DNA from: Devosia sp. Root685
GTDB taxonomy: Bacteria > Pseudomonadota > Alphaproteobacteria > Rhizobiales > Devosiaceae
NCBI RefSeq assembly: GCF_001427875.1
Contig: NZ_LMHK01000002.1
Span: 470,049 to 534,048, forward strand
Length of the DNA stretch: 64,000 nucleotides
Direction: 5' to 3'
The notes beneath the pieces were generated by a model. It made no database searches, was not told where the DNA came from, and saw only the letters and a program-made list of their open reading frames with translations. Below are positions 1-9,001 of this stretch, one piece after another. Made by a program: the position numbers and the translations under genes. Within the stretch, counting starts at the first letter, position 1, and every line of letters begins with the position of its first letter.

Positions 1-640
1 CTCCCGCTCCAGCATGGCGAACAGCTCAGCCACAATGGGGCGGGAACGTTCTGCACGGATGCTGGCGCGCAGTTCGGCACCATGCCCGCGGATGTCCTCC
101 TCGATGGCCCAGAGCGGCGCCATGGCCTTGACCACGGCACTGGCAAAAGGCGAGCCATCGCTGGCCTGCAGGTCGAAGAACTTGCGCCGTGCATGGGCCC
201 AACACCCGGCCAGGGTCATGGCATCATTGGCGCCGCGATCCTTGCCCAGCCGATTTTATAGGCGGCATAGCCGTCGACCTGCAGGATGCCGCGATAACCA
301 TCCAGATGCCGAGCGACGCAATCGCCGGACCGAGAGTCCTCGAACCGATAGGCCACCATGGTGGTCCTGATCCACCGAACGGTCGATCATCCCGGGCATA
401 GGTCCATAGCCAGGCCGTTTTCACCTTTCCTGACCCCGGCGCCAGGGTCGGTAACCGGGTCTCGTCGGCAAAGACGCGCTCGCCCTGTTTGATGGTGTGC
501 AGCACATACTGGGCCAGCGGCTCGAGCTCGAAGCCGAGCCGGCCCATCCACTGTGCCATCAGCGAGCGGTCCAGCTCCACGCCGACAAAGGTCGACCACG
601 ACATCGCCAGTGGCTTCCGATCCCGTGACCACATCAAGTT
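1..640 (-). pseudogene. IS66-family transposase (TnpC) remnant
   Basis: On the minus strand, from about 637 downward, the translation is typical of the IS66 transposase core: VELDRSLMAQW, then VFADETRLP with the first catalytic Asp of the DDE triad, then WLWTYARDDRPFGG. The frame shifts near 375 to a segment with LQVDGYAAYK (second catalytic Asp) and again near 250 to LAGCWAHARRKFFDL. No single frame spans the gene, the N-terminal zinc-finger/zipper part is missing, and the C-terminal end runs off the left edge. It is therefore a dead insertion-sequence fragment. The family assignment is by recognised motifs; the exact element cannot be named from the sequence alone. Confidence 0.8.
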
Positions 641-1254
641 CGTTCAACCGCCCCAAGACAGACCGCCTAGGTCCTGTCGATTGGTAAGCGAGACTAAGAT
701 GTGGGGAGACGGACCCCACGACCGATTAGTCCAGGAAATCAAATATAGCCCTTCTTGGGTCTCGCACGAGCCATACTGCCGGTGTTCAATACGTCGAACA
801 CCGTGGCGAGTCTATTCTAGCGGCAAGGACAACCGACAAGCGTGCAGCCCTCCCCGGCCCAAGGCGGTAACGACGAAGCATGAAGGTTTTTCGTCCAAAG
901 ACATCTTCGACGCATTCTCCGAGAACTATGACGATTTCGCAGACTTAGCTGCAGATCGACGAGTTTCCAGCATCTTTGGACAGCAAGTTCCTCGCTTCTT
1001 CGAGGTGCATACCGACGTGATCAAAAACGCGCTGCTGACCATTATCGATCACCCCGCCGTCCACGGCTCGTGACACGTCATTGCGCGCCTTGCCTGGCTT
1101 GATGATCCCATTTCCGTTTTGGTGGGACCGACGATGGCTGAGAGCCGCGCGAGATTCATGCCTCCAACAGGGGTTGAATAGCCTCCGTCGTCATGGCCAT
1201 GGAACAAAGACTGCGTTGCTTGCACGCAAATCGTGCGGGGGTCGCATCAGGCCT
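641..1254. other. gene-poor stretch, no recognisable gene
   Basis: A plus-strand frame is open through 1073. Its last part reads like a protein (KDIFDAFSENYDDFADLAAD), but its upstream part is antisense to the IS66 remnant and I recognise no family. I see no RNA gene, clear repeat or terminator. It is probably debris between the IS fragment and the toxin operon. Confidence 0.4.
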
Positions 1255-2067
1255 CTAGCCGCGTTCGAAACCGGACGGTTCGTCCCGTAGGGTCGGAACC
1301 GCTTGGACTTCATCGGTCGCCCGACGAATAGTAAACTTGCTGCTGTGATCGCCGAGCGCCGCCACAGGCTTCCCCGCCTCGTCGACGCTCAGCGCGCCCA
1401 CCAAGCTCAGATCTGCGGTTTGGATATAGGCCTCGGCACGGTCAAGTGCTGAAGTCAATCGGTCACGCAGGTTCGCCGCGGTCACGCCCGCGGGCAGCCC
1501 ACGGACCGAAAGATAGTCTTCGTCCGGCACCGAATGCGAACGGCGACGAATCTCTTCGATGATCTTCTGAGGCGAAAAGTTGGGAGGTTTTCCCGACGCT
1601 GCCAGCACGAGCGGTCCGAGGGGAGAAAATCGCTCCTCGATGGTGACGAGGTCAACGTAGTCGCGGGCTTTGGTACGCGTTGAGGCTGCACCGACCTTAT
1701 TGACCGCCAAGTCCGCAGTATTGAGGCGAACGCCCCATTCTGCGTCCCGAACCAGCGGAAAATAGCGATATCGGGTCTCGCTCATCCATTGCAGAATGGT
1801 GGCGTCGCCGCCTCTCGAAACCGTACATTCCACCACGCCATAGATCAGTACGTCAGTGTTCACCTTGAACCCGGCATCAGTCAGGGATGCCATGTCCTTT
1901 TGGGCAGTCGCGACAATTTCCTCATCAGTATCGTGGAATATATCCAGGTCATCCGACAGGCGAAACCAGTCCTCATTCAGGACTGCACCGCCCGCCATAT
2001 AGCTGGTGTCCGAGCGGTTCGCGGCGATGACCGCCATCACGTCTTTCTGCAGCGAAGTGAGCGCCAT
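1255..2067 (-). CDS. AbiEii-type nucleotidyltransferase (DUF1814), putative toxin
   Basis: A 270-residue protein with the AbiEii/DUF1814 nucleotidyltransferase signature. GGAVLNEDWFRLSDDLDIF near residues 26-45 carries the GG...S.D.D metal/nucleotide motif, and KARDYVDLV further on matches the K..RD..D motif of the family. In type IV toxin-antitoxin and abortive-infection systems such proteins act as NTP-transferring toxins, some of them on tRNA. The start ATG lies 3 bp after the stop of the upstream small gene, so the two are translationally coupled. The partner is much shorter than a classical AbiEi antitoxin and lacks a recognisable winged helix. Toxin function is inferred from the family. 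Confidence 0.8.
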   Translation of the reverse strand: MALTSLQKDVMAVIAANRSDTSYMAGGAVLNEDWFRLSDDLDIFHDTDEEIVATAQKDMASLTDAGFKVNTDVLIYGVVECTVSRGGDATILQWMSETRYRYFPLVRDAEWGVRLNTADLAVNKVGAASTRTKARDYVDLVTIEERFSPLGPLVLAASGKPPNFSPQKIIEEIRRRSHSVPDEDYLSVRGLPAGVTAANLRDRLTSALDRAEAYIQTADLSLVGALSVDEAGKPVAALGDHSSKFTIRRATDEVQAVPTLRDEPSGFERG

Positions 2068-2070
2068 GAT

Positions 2071-2406
2071 CTAGGCCGCGCATTGTTCAAGGAGCTTGCG
2101 ACCGGCAATGAAGGCCTTGGCATCGCCGCGAGCCATCAGTGCCTTGGCCAGGACGCGCGCCTTTTCCTCGACATTCCCAAGACGTGACAGGTCGATATTG
2201 TCGAGCACCCTGACGCCATAGCGGATCACTGCCTCGTCGATGTTTTGCTGAATAAGGTCACGACGATGCCGGTGGCTGCTGCGCATGGCAGCCGCATAAG
2301 ACAAAATCTCTTCTCGTCCGCTGGCGGGTACGAGCACTTCAACACGAACGAGGTCCGCCGCGCCGCCAGCCGATCGATATCGCTTGATCCTGTCCTGAAT
2401 ACTCAT
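2071..2406 (-). CDS. small partner of AbiEii-like toxin, putative antitoxin
   Basis: A 111-residue protein starting MSIQDRIKRYRSAGGAADL. I chose this ATG because AAGGAG lies 7 bases upstream; the frame is open further up but with no better ribosome site. It carries a short RVEVLVP strand followed by charged helical sequence ending KLLEQCAA, and no known DNA-binding fold is obvious. It sits immediately upstream of the AbiEii-like gene with a 3-bp gap, the usual place for the cognate antitoxin. I do not recognise a named family with certainty, so the antitoxin role rests on gene order. Confidence 0.65.
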   Translation of the reverse strand: MSIQDRIKRYRSAGGAADLVRVEVLVPASGREEILSYAAAMRSSHRHRRDLIQQNIDEAVIRYGVRVLDNIDLSRLGNVEEKARVLAKALMARGDAKAFIAGRKLLEQCAA

Positions 2407-3179
2407 GGACTTCTCCTTCGCGACCAAAATAGGCGTATCCGGGATACGCTTCAAGATCAAATGCACCTGCCATGCCTTTCCACCAGCGTCCGCTCGACCC
2501 CTGCGCAACGCAGAGAAAGCATCTGGATCGTCAACAAGGTGCACCAGCAGATGCGCAAGGCTCCAATCCGGCGCCCGACCTACGCGCCAATGCCAATGTG
2601 GCGGAGACCAAGTCGAGAGAGCTGAAAGGAAGTTAACACATCGGCTCGTCTGGGGAGCAGTTGCAGCCAATTCTGCTTACGGCACCCAAATGCAGACCGA
2701 ACTTGTTTTTAAATGTAGACGCGGCTCCATTCGCCCATCGTTATGCTGGCTCGATCGAGCGCGCCCTGCAACTGCCTGCATGCAGCTCGTATTGGATCAG
2801 TGCATATCCATGCGGCCCAGCATCGTTGCGGCCCGGCAGAGTGGCCGTTCTGCGTCCAATACAGACGTTGTCGCGCATCCCCCGGCATAAAAGCCATTAT
2901 GCGACCGACCAAGGGGGCCGGGGTCTACGGGATTATCGATTATGTCCCCTGCCTCGCCCGTTCCAGCCGCAATTTCGGCCCCAATCGTGGCTGCCAGGGC
3001 CCTCCGATACGCTTGCATGGCAAGCCGGCCATGGCCGAAATATCAACCCTGGCCAACCGCCTTTCCGGCAGAAGGCTTGGTCTCCCGCACGGGCATCAGT
3101 GGAGCCGAGATGGAGGCCGGCACTGCGGCCGATGGCTGTGCATTCGAGCATGCCGGCGTCAACCGCACTGTTTTGCGCC
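2407..3179. other. intergenic/accessory DNA without a gene
   Basis: No coding frame here has recognisable homology or a convincing ribosome site. The stretch holds the likely promoter of the small partner/AbiEii-like operon at its left end and two REP-like hairpins at 2822-2905, which are listed separately. Confidence 0.45.
2822..2905. repeat. REP-like hairpins, one degenerate and one clear copy
   Basis: The clear copy at 2870-2905 begins GTCGCGCATCCCCCGGC and ends GCCATTATGCGAC, so outer arms GTCGC/GCGAC enclose an inner CCCCGGC...GCC core. A degenerate copy at about 2822-2856 shares the core GGCCCGGCAGAGTGGCCGTT. The same design occurs twice at 11664-11748, so this is a dispersed family. 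It could be a REP element or terminal repeats of a lost transposon. Confidence 0.6.
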
Positions 3180-3563
3180 CTATATCGCGGCTTTCACATC
3201 AGTCTGCGCAAAGTCTTCACCGACATAGAGAAGCGCGCAGCCGTGGTCGATGGCGACGTCATAGGCGAAACAGTCGCCGTAGTTGAGAGAAGCCGGATGA
3301 ACACCCTTGCCCCATCGCCCATAGGCCTCGGCAATCCTTCGCGCAGAAGCCGCACTGACTGCGACAATCTCGAGCGGCAGCCCCCAAATCATCTGGTCCA
3401 TTTCCGCACTGATATTGCGCCGTCCAGCAACGATCAGAGCTTCGGCCACGGTTCCCGCCGAGATGATAATTCGATCCGCCGTCTCTATCGCGCTCATACA
3501 TGCTTCAGATTCTGGCTCGTTCAAGACGATCGCCACAAGGGCCGACGTGTCGACGGCGATCAT
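3180..3563 (-). CDS. vapC: VapC-family PIN-domain ribonuclease toxin
   Basis: A 127-residue single PIN domain. Acidic metal-binding residues sit where expected: Asp in MIAVDTSALVAI, Glu in TVAEALIV, Asp in YGDCFAYDVA and Asp in VGEDFAQTD. VapC proteins are Mg-dependent endoribonucleases, many cutting tRNA, and are held inactive by VapB. The start ATG overlaps the stop of the upstream antitoxin gene (ATGA), the usual vapBC arrangement. All catalytic positions look intact, so the toxin is probably functional. Confidence 0.88.
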   Translation of the reverse strand: MIAVDTSALVAIVLNEPESEACMSAIETADRIIISAGTVAEALIVAGRRNISAEMDQMIWGLPLEIVAVSAASARRIAEAYGRWGKGVHPASLNYGDCFAYDVAIDHGCALLYVGEDFAQTDVKAAI

Positions 3564-3838
3564 AAGGGCAAGCCGTTATCATCATAAAGAAAATCCTGAC
3601 TGCGTGCAGCAGCCGGTCCCCGTACGGCTTTTTCGGCGGCCGAGAGCCTGATCTCTTCCATCAGTGCGCGCCGCTCCTTGCCCCCCGATACCGCGATCAC
3701 TGGCACGAGGCGGACCACTTCATGACCACGCCTTGTCAGGACGACCTCGTCACCGGCTTCAGCGCGCTTCACCAGATCGGTGAGCTGAGCTTTCGCATCG
3801 CTTACAGATATCCGCATCTGTGCCATCTCATCTTGCAT
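3560..3838 (-). CDS. vapB: VapB/Phd-type antitoxin
   Basis: A Phd/YefM-like antitoxin of about 92 residues. The N-terminal DNA-binding part reads MRISVSDAKAQLTDLVKRAE followed by GDEVVLTRRGHEVVRLVPV, classic for the family, and the C-terminal tail is the likely toxin-neutralising segment. The start is uncertain among three close ATGs (3838, 3826, 3817). I use the first because AGGTC lies just upstream. It overlaps vapC by 4 bp. A direct repeat just upstream is a plausible autoregulatory operator. Confidence 0.85.
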   Translation of the reverse strand: MQDEMAQMRISVSDAKAQLTDLVKRAEAGDEVVLTRRGHEVVRLVPVIAVSGGKERRALMEEIRLSAAEKAVRGPAAARSQDFLYDDNGLPL

Positions 3839-3856
3839 TGACCTATCGCAGAGATA

Positions 3857-3877
3857 GATGGTCCACCAGATGGTCCA
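3857..3877 (-). promoter_or_regulatory. putative VapB operator (direct repeat)
   Basis: GATGGTCCA occurs twice (3857-3865 and 3869-3877 on the plus strand) with a 3-bp spacer, about 20-40 bp upstream of the antitoxin start. A TTGACT -35-like element lies just beyond on the minus strand. Position and repeat structure fit autoregulation by VapB or VapBC. Confidence 0.45.
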
Positions 3878-4009
3878 AGTCAAGTCATCGATTGGATGAG
3901 GTGGCGTTGACTTCCGGCAAGCTCCAGCATTTCGAGGACCAATTCCACCTGGACGGCCAGCACGGCCGGGATACACGATGAGGCCATGTATCGTTTCACC
4001 ACCGCGATC

Positions 4010-4440
4010 ACTTCACGTCGTTATGGAACACGAAGCGCCCGGTCTTGGCCGCCCATTCCTAGACTGTGGTTGGAACGAGGCGTTTCCACGGCGTCGGACA
4101 CTCGTAAAATCCAAGCGGGATATCGCCGGTTCCTTCGACGATGCGCTTGAGATTGCCGCTCCACTGCGCCTCGGCATCGCTGGGCGATCCGAGATGATTG
4201 GCGAGGATGTACGCGGCGTCGGTGCCCATATCTGCAATCTGCTTGATCGAAGCGATCTCCTTGTCGGGCGACGGGCCAAACGTGCCCGTGGCGATGACGG
4301 CGGCGCGGCCATTCGCGCGCTTGGCCGAGTCACCGTGTTTCAGATTGACGCCTCGCGCACGAAAACGGCTATCGGAACTGGATACCGGGAAATGGATCGG
4401 GAAACCCCGCCCTGAGGATGGGCCGAAAATTTGCTGGTCA
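4010..4440 (-). pseudogene. dihydrodipicolinate synthase-family (DapA-like) fragment
   Basis: The minus-strand frame contains AAVIATGTFGPSPDKEIASI and later TGDIPLGFYECPTPWKRL, both characteristic of DapA-superfamily aldolases, which are TIM barrels with a Schiff-base lysine. An in-frame TAG near 4060 interrupts it, after which homology resumes in the same frame as WAAKTGRFVFHNDVK and ends at another stop. The first third and the region with the catalytic lysine are missing. It is a decayed gene; its original substrate cannot be deduced. Confidence 0.7.
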
Positions 4441-4571
4441 CCTTCCGGTGCCAATTTGAGTGCGGAGATTCTCACCAATATTTGGAGTCTCTCGATACTC
4501 CCCAATACTACCGTCTTCCGAGGCCACCGTCGGCGAGCGCACTAGAGGATAAGATTTATCTAGAGACGAGG

Positions 4572-4874
4572 TCACCCCTTGGGATCATTCGGCGCCCCGC
4601 CGGGGTGCGCCCCAGCCGCGGATGGGTCCAAGACCTCGGACTCCTTAAGGAGCGACCAGGCTGGCACGGCAAGTGCCTTAGCAAGCCTTGAGACATTATC
4701 GAGCGATATATTTCGGATGCCGCGCTCGACATCACTGACATAACTACGATTGATGCCGGACTCGAAAGCCAGCATTTCCTGGCTCATGCTTCTGCTCGCC
4801 CTCAGCAATCGGACATTGCGGGCAAGGGTCTCGCGAAGTTGGTCTGGATGGGTGCGTTTCACGTCGCACATCAT
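4572..4874 (-). CDS. XRE-family HTH transcriptional regulator
   Basis: A 100-residue protein with one Cro/CI-type helix-turn-helix at about residues 12-70: LARNVRLLRASRSMSQEMLA, then SGINRSYVSDVERG and NVSRLAKALAV. The short tail has no partner domain, so it is probably a stand-alone repressor. It is divergent from the secreted-protein gene at 4965, and the shared 90-bp intergenic region holds GTCGC/GCGAC repeats that could be its operators. Confidence 0.85.
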   Translation of the reverse strand: MMCDVKRTHPDQLRETLARNVRLLRASRSMSQEMLAFESGINRSYVSDVERGIRNISLDNVSRLAKALAVPAWSLLKESEVLDPSAAGAHPGGAPNDPKG

Positions 4875-4881
4875 TGCTATT

Positions 4882-4938
4882 GTCGCATTTAAGGCGACCT
4901 GATTTAAGTTACATTAGTTTGTCGCCTTTAAGATGCAC
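4882..4938. promoter_or_regulatory. putative operators in divergent XRE/secreted-protein promoter
   Basis: GTCGCATTTAAGGCGAC at 4882-4898 is an imperfect palindrome with GTCGC/GCGAC arms. A related half-site, GTCGCCTTTAAGATGC, occupies 4921-4936. Both lie between the divergent starts at 4874 and 4965, with AT-rich promoter-like DNA between them. Confidence 0.5.
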
Positions 4939-4964
4939 TCCAGCTCACTCACCTGGAGACTTCG

Positions 4965-5741
4965 ATGAAACGCAACCCCATTTTCGCCACTTGCCTGTTT
5001 GTGCTTTTTGCATCCACGACCTTTGCTCAGGACGTCGTCCCTGAAATTCTGATGGGTGCCGCTCAATCCAGCGTCCCCGGAAGGCAAATTGACATTCGCG
5101 GCCTCGTTCCAGGCATGTCGGCCGATGAAGCAAGAGCCGCCCTAGCGAGCATTTCTGGCACAGCTGCGAAAGAAACTACGACCAGCGCAACGATTTCGAG
5201 CAACGGCATCATGGTCCGCAGTGTCCCCTATACGCGCGCGCTGTGGGTGGACCATGATGGCGAACGCCTATCCACAAGTCTGTCAGGCCTATCAAGCGGC
5301 AATCAGACCGTGTTCGTTCAGCGTGAAGCCGACTACAGAAATACCGATCGGCAGGCACCATTGTACGAGCCGTTTCTGGCATCACTCTTGGAGAAATATG
5401 GCACGCCTAGTTTTCGCAAGGACGGTAGATCAGTCACTTATCTAATCTGGAGCTACAAGGATGGTCAGCCTGCCCCTTGCGATCCGTCCGGAACTCCGCA
5501 GTGCCTTGAACCGGAAGTTGCCTTTCAATACCTCCCCCAGCAAGCGGAGGCCTACGATGTGATCGTCTATGCTGCGATCGGTCGCCAAACGGGCAGCGAT
5601 AGGGTTGCGATATTCAAGCTTTCCTCCACAGACCTACGCATCAAATGGACAGCTGACGAGGCAGACGCCGCCGGGCTTCGTCCTGCACTTGACGCCGCTC
5701 TTGCCGAAGCGAGAGCCAAAGCTCCAAAACTCGCCCTTTGA
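4965..5741 (+). CDS. secreted protein of unknown function
   Basis: A 258-residue protein with a clear Sec signal peptide (MKRNPIFATCLFVLFASTTFA, cleavage likely before QDVVPE). The mature part contains DIRGLVPGMSADEARAALA, reminiscent of a repeat motif in periplasmic proteins, and CDPSGTPQCLEP, whose two cysteines could form a disulfide. I do not recognise a family. The ATG is preceded by CTGGAG. It is divergent from the XRE gene and possibly under its control. Later codons look normal and the frame is intact, so it is likely a real gene. Confidence 0.7.
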   Translation: MKRNPIFATCLFVLFASTTFAQDVVPEILMGAAQSSVPGRQIDIRGLVPGMSADEARAALASISGTAAKETTTSATISSNGIMVRSVPYTRALWVDHDGERLSTSLSGLSSGNQTVFVQREADYRNTDRQAPLYEPFLASLLEKYGTPSFRKDGRSVTYLIWSYKDGQPAPCDPSGTPQCLEPEVAFQYLPQQAEAYDVIVYAAIGRQTGSDRVAIFKLSSTDLRIKWTADEADAAGLRPALDAALAEARAKAPKLAL

Positions 5742-6368
5742 GCGCGAATGGGAAACGGGACCACGGTGCTGTCACGGCACCATTGGAGGCAGGGTTTAGT
5801 GGCAGGACTAACGATGGGACGGCACGTGAAGGGACATCGGCCGACCTGGGCGGACATCGCGCAGACACGACGGGGATGTCAAATGAGCGCACGAGGTCGA
5901 GAAGACGGGGACAAGTCACCGTGAAAAAATACAGCTGGATACAAAGGCTCGATTACCTCCCGCTCACACCGAGAAAGCCAAACATTTTGCCACTTCTGCC
6001 CGGGATGGATGGCCAGCAGCCCGTCGCTTCCGTGGCCTTCTGCGAGGCGAAGTTCGAATTAACCACGCGATCGACAAAGGAGAACACAGCCACAGACTAG
6101 CCTTGTAAGGCCAGAACGGATCCTCATTTTCGACAGTGCCGTGCCCCGGGCGGTCAGAAGTGGTCCACGCAACGACCGCCGCCCTCCTCATTCCTCTGCC
6201 AACAAGAGCTTGATATGACCGAAATCGTACCAACGCCCGCGAAAATGGGCCGGCCGACGCCAATCGAGGGCGCAACATCCTCCCCCCACCTCCCCAGCGC
6301 ATCCTCAGTGTCTTGGCCATTCCAACGTCCAAGACCCAGATTCCAGATTGCATGAGCGGAGCCTGATC
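5742..6368. other. stretch without a recognisable gene
   Basis: Several short frames are open, but none has a good ribosome site or familiar sequence. I see no strong hairpin or repeat. Confidence 0.4.
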
Positions 6369-6770
6369 TTGACTGAACTTCATATCTCTCGCCAAAGGTC
6401 GCAAAGGCCTTCCGCGGCCCTCCGTCAGCGCATCCGTCGCCATCGACAGGCTTTTCTCAGTTATGATCGCCTGGTCCCCCTGGGAGATCCCCTTGACCAC
6501 CGGTACTCTCCCGACGCGGCGGCCGAACTCGACCGCTGGCAAAGCCTCGAGGCGCGTCGTCGACGTGATCTGCTAGCACTGCCGGTAAGGTCGTTGAGCG
6601 ACATGTTGATGAAAGCGGGGTACTTGCTGAACTATCCCGGAAGCGATTTTCTTCTTAGCGAGGCCGAGGATATCGCTGTCTTCCTTAATTCAATGAAGTT
6701 GCGATACGAGGACAACACGTTCGCCAGCACTGAGCGACGCCGTATGCGAGGGCCCCGGCGCTACTTTTGA
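6369..6770 (+). CDS. small hypothetical protein, helical
   Basis: About 133 residues, starting at a TTG preceded by GGAG seven bases upstream. The upstream TTG at 6348 has no such site. The sequence is helical and charged, with LRQRIRRHRQAFLSYDRLV near the N-terminus and SLSDMLMKAGYLLNY then LLSEAEDIAVFLNSM in the second half. This layout recalls small conserved proteins that accompany integrated elements in Hyphomicrobiales. Function is unknown and the tail RRRMRGPRRYF is basic. Codon choice in the second half looks coding. Confidence 0.5.
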   Translation: MTELHISRQRSQRPSAALRQRIRRHRQAFLSYDRLVPLGDPLDHRYSPDAAAELDRWQSLEARRRRDLLALPVRSLSDMLMKAGYLLNYPGSDFLLSEAEDIAVFLNSMKLRYEDNTFASTERRRMRGPRRYF

Positions 6771-7015
6771 ACCCCGCAGGCGGCCGCGTCCGTTTTCTCA
6801 CCGGGCTGCTCGGAGCAGTCCGCCCGCCGCTCTGCTAGACATCATCGCCACTGCGAATGGATTTGAAGATGGCCTGGTGTTTGGCGACGCCGTCGGCCTG
6901 CGTCAGGACGCTTCCGGACCCCGTCCCTCTGGTGCCACGACAAGCAGCCACTCGCTTCGGCAGTTTCTTAGCGTTCCGGTTCAATCTTGCCCCTATTTTC
7001 TCAAAAAAACCTGCA

Positions 7016-7167
7016 GATGACCTGCGCGAGGATCGCGATAGGGTCATGAATAGATCATTGGCAGGTCATGAGATTTTGTCACAAAGTTCTATTTTAGCGT
7101 TATCAAATGCCGCTCTGGCGTTGTCGGAAACGCGAACGGTGTTTTTCTTTTCGATATTAGCGTTATT
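7016..7167 (+). repeat. array 1 of 21-bp phased GCGTT(A/G)TC repeats
   Basis: GCGTTATC at 7097, GCGTTGTC at 7118 and GCGTTATT at 7160 lie on an exact 21-bp grid, with a degenerate member at 7139. Upstream are GCAGGTCAT at 7061 and its inverted copy GATGACCTGC at 7016. From 7061 to 7104 the DNA aligns without gaps with 11161-11204, at 31 of 44 identical bases by eye. Two-helical-turn spacing suggests cooperative protein binding. Confidence 0.65.
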
Positions 7168-7378
7168 GGCTGTGGAAATTCGGTTCCAGATAGGTGGGGA
7201 CCATATTTATCGGCGACGATGAAAATGCCCCTATTGGGATGGGGGCCCTTTGATTCCCGCCTTTGCCCGCGATTTGGTCTCAGTGCCCAAGAGGCAAAAA
7301 CTGCTGAAAGGCAGAAAAATTTGCAGCCTTGCACCCCAATTTCCCTCTCAAAAACCTAGACGCAGCGCTGCTTCTTTC

Positions 7379-7578
7379 CGTGGACTAACAACACAAGCCG
7401 ACGTTCGGCGGTGCAAGCGATCCCGCTTCTCAATCGCAACGCGCTGCTATTTCCACGTGTCCCCCCGCGTTCGCTATCGTCTTTCCACTCAAATCCCGCT
7501 TGGTTGAGTTGCACCAAGTTCCCATGGTTACCTTGTGATTCCCGTGGGTAAGTGGGCAATATTCGTGGACTAACAACA
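7379..7578. repeat. 15-bp direct repeat pair
   Basis: CGTGGACTAACAACA occurs at 7379-7393 and again at 7564-7578, 185 bp apart, in DNA without recognisable genes. It could be a duplicated attachment or protein-binding site. Confidence 0.5.
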
Positions 7579-7646
7579 AAGGTAACCAAAGTCGGACTTT
7601 AAGCCGCGGTATCTCGGACGATCAATCCGGCGGCACTCCGTTCGCG

Positions 7647-8385
7647 TTATGCGTCAACCTGAAGGGGGGCTGCCTTGGCTCCCGTCATAAAGGCGACGGC
7701 ATCCGACATCGTATAGTCCTTGGGGTCGATGACGCAGAGCCGGCGCCCAAGCCGGTGCACATGGATGCGATCCGCCACTTCAAAAACATGCGGCATGTTG
7801 TGACTGATCAGGATGATCGGAATGCCGCGCGCCCGCACGTCCTGGATCAGTTCCAGCACGCGGCGGGATTCCTTGACGCCCAAAGCTGCCGTCGGCTCGT
7901 CGAGAATGATCACCTTGGAGCCGAACGCCGCCGCCCGCGCCACGGCGACACCCTGCCGCTGCCCACCGGACAGGGTCTCGACGGCCTGATTGATGTTCTG
8001 GATCGTCATCAGGCCGAGGTCGGAGAGTTTTTCCCGCGCAATTCGCTCCATCGCGGGCCGGTCGAGCTGGCGCATCACCTTGCCCATGAAGCCGGGCTTC
8101 CTCAGTTCGCGCCCCATGAACATATTGTCGGCGATGGAGAGCGCCGGCGAGACGGGCGGCGATCGGCGAAAGAAAGCTGACCTGGCGCCCCTCGAGGAAG
8201 ACCTCACCGCTATCGGGTTGGATAGCGCCGGAGAGCACCTTGATCAGCGAGGATTTTCCCGCGCCATTGTCCCCGATCACGGCAAGGATTTCGCCGGGCA
8301 TGAGATCGAAATCGCAATTGTCGAGCGCGGTGACCTTGCCATAGCGCTTGTTGAGGCCACGGGCATAAAGAACCGGTTGGGTCAT
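7647..8385 (-). pseudogene. sugar ABC transporter ATPase, broken by internal deletion
   Basis: The N-terminal half starts MTQPVLYARGLNKRYGKVTA and includes a normal Walker A, GDNGAGKSSLIK. The C-terminal half in another frame has the signature LSGGQRQGVAVARAA, Walker B VIILDEPTAA and the switch His in LISHNMPH. The halves join near 8145, where SPIAARLAG runs directly into PALSIADN. The dozen residues normally containing the Q-loop are missing and the frame changes. This is a RbsA/XylG-like ATPase. The lost Q-loop and frameshift make it non-functional unless the sequence has an error here. Confidence 0.78.
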
Positions 8386-9001
8386 GCCGACACCTTTCTG
8401 ATCCACTGGTCGACCGCGACGGCGGCAATGATGAGAACGCCGATGAGAAGGTACGTCCATTGCGCATCGGCCCCGAGGAGGCGCAGGCCGAGCGAGAACA
8501 CGCCCACGATCAGCGCGCCGAACAGCATGCCCATGATCGAGCCCCGGCCACCGAACAGCGAAATGCCACCGATCACCACGGCCGTAATGCTTTCAATATT
8601 CGCCGTCTGGCCCGAGGTTGGCGACACCGAACCGATGCGGCCAATGAGAACCCATCCGGCAAAGGCGCAAATGAGGCCCGACAGCATATAGACCGAGATC
8701 AGCACCGAACGCGTGTTGACGCCGGCAAGCTTGGCCGCTTCCGCATCGTCACCCACCGCATAGACGTGCCGGCCCCAGGCGGTGTGGCGCAGCACATAGG
8801 CGAGCACCAGCACAATGGCGATGAAAGCCAGCACGCCATAGGTGAAGACCGCGCCACCCACCGAGAACGACTGCCCAAAAAACTGTAATAACGGCGCCTG
8901 CGTTTCGATCTCCTGCGCCCGGATCGTCTCATTGCCCGAATACAAAAAATTGCTCGCCAGCGCGATCTGCCAGACGCCGAGCGTCACGATGAAGGGCGGT
9001 A
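8382..9001 (-). pseudogene. sugar ABC transporter permease, 5' end deleted
   Basis: A RbsC-like membrane protein fragment of about 205 residues. It begins abruptly with LPPFIVTLGVWQIALASNFL and contains the family segments AVGDDAEAAKLAGVN and ITAVVIGGISLFGGRG, followed by C-terminal membrane helices. The first third, with its membrane segments and start codon, is missing. At about 9001 the sequence switches to a ROK-family gene on the other strand. It overlaps the ATPase start by 4 bp as in an intact operon. Confidence 0.78.

Noticed and set aside
489-1073. 194-codon plus-strand frame
   Set aside because: Its first part is antisense to the IS66 remnant and the rest matches nothing I know; not listed as a gene.
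2822-2905. Assignment of the hairpins to a named IS21-type element
   Set aside because: The design is suggestive, but no istA/istB sequence is present, so I left it as an unnamed repeat family.
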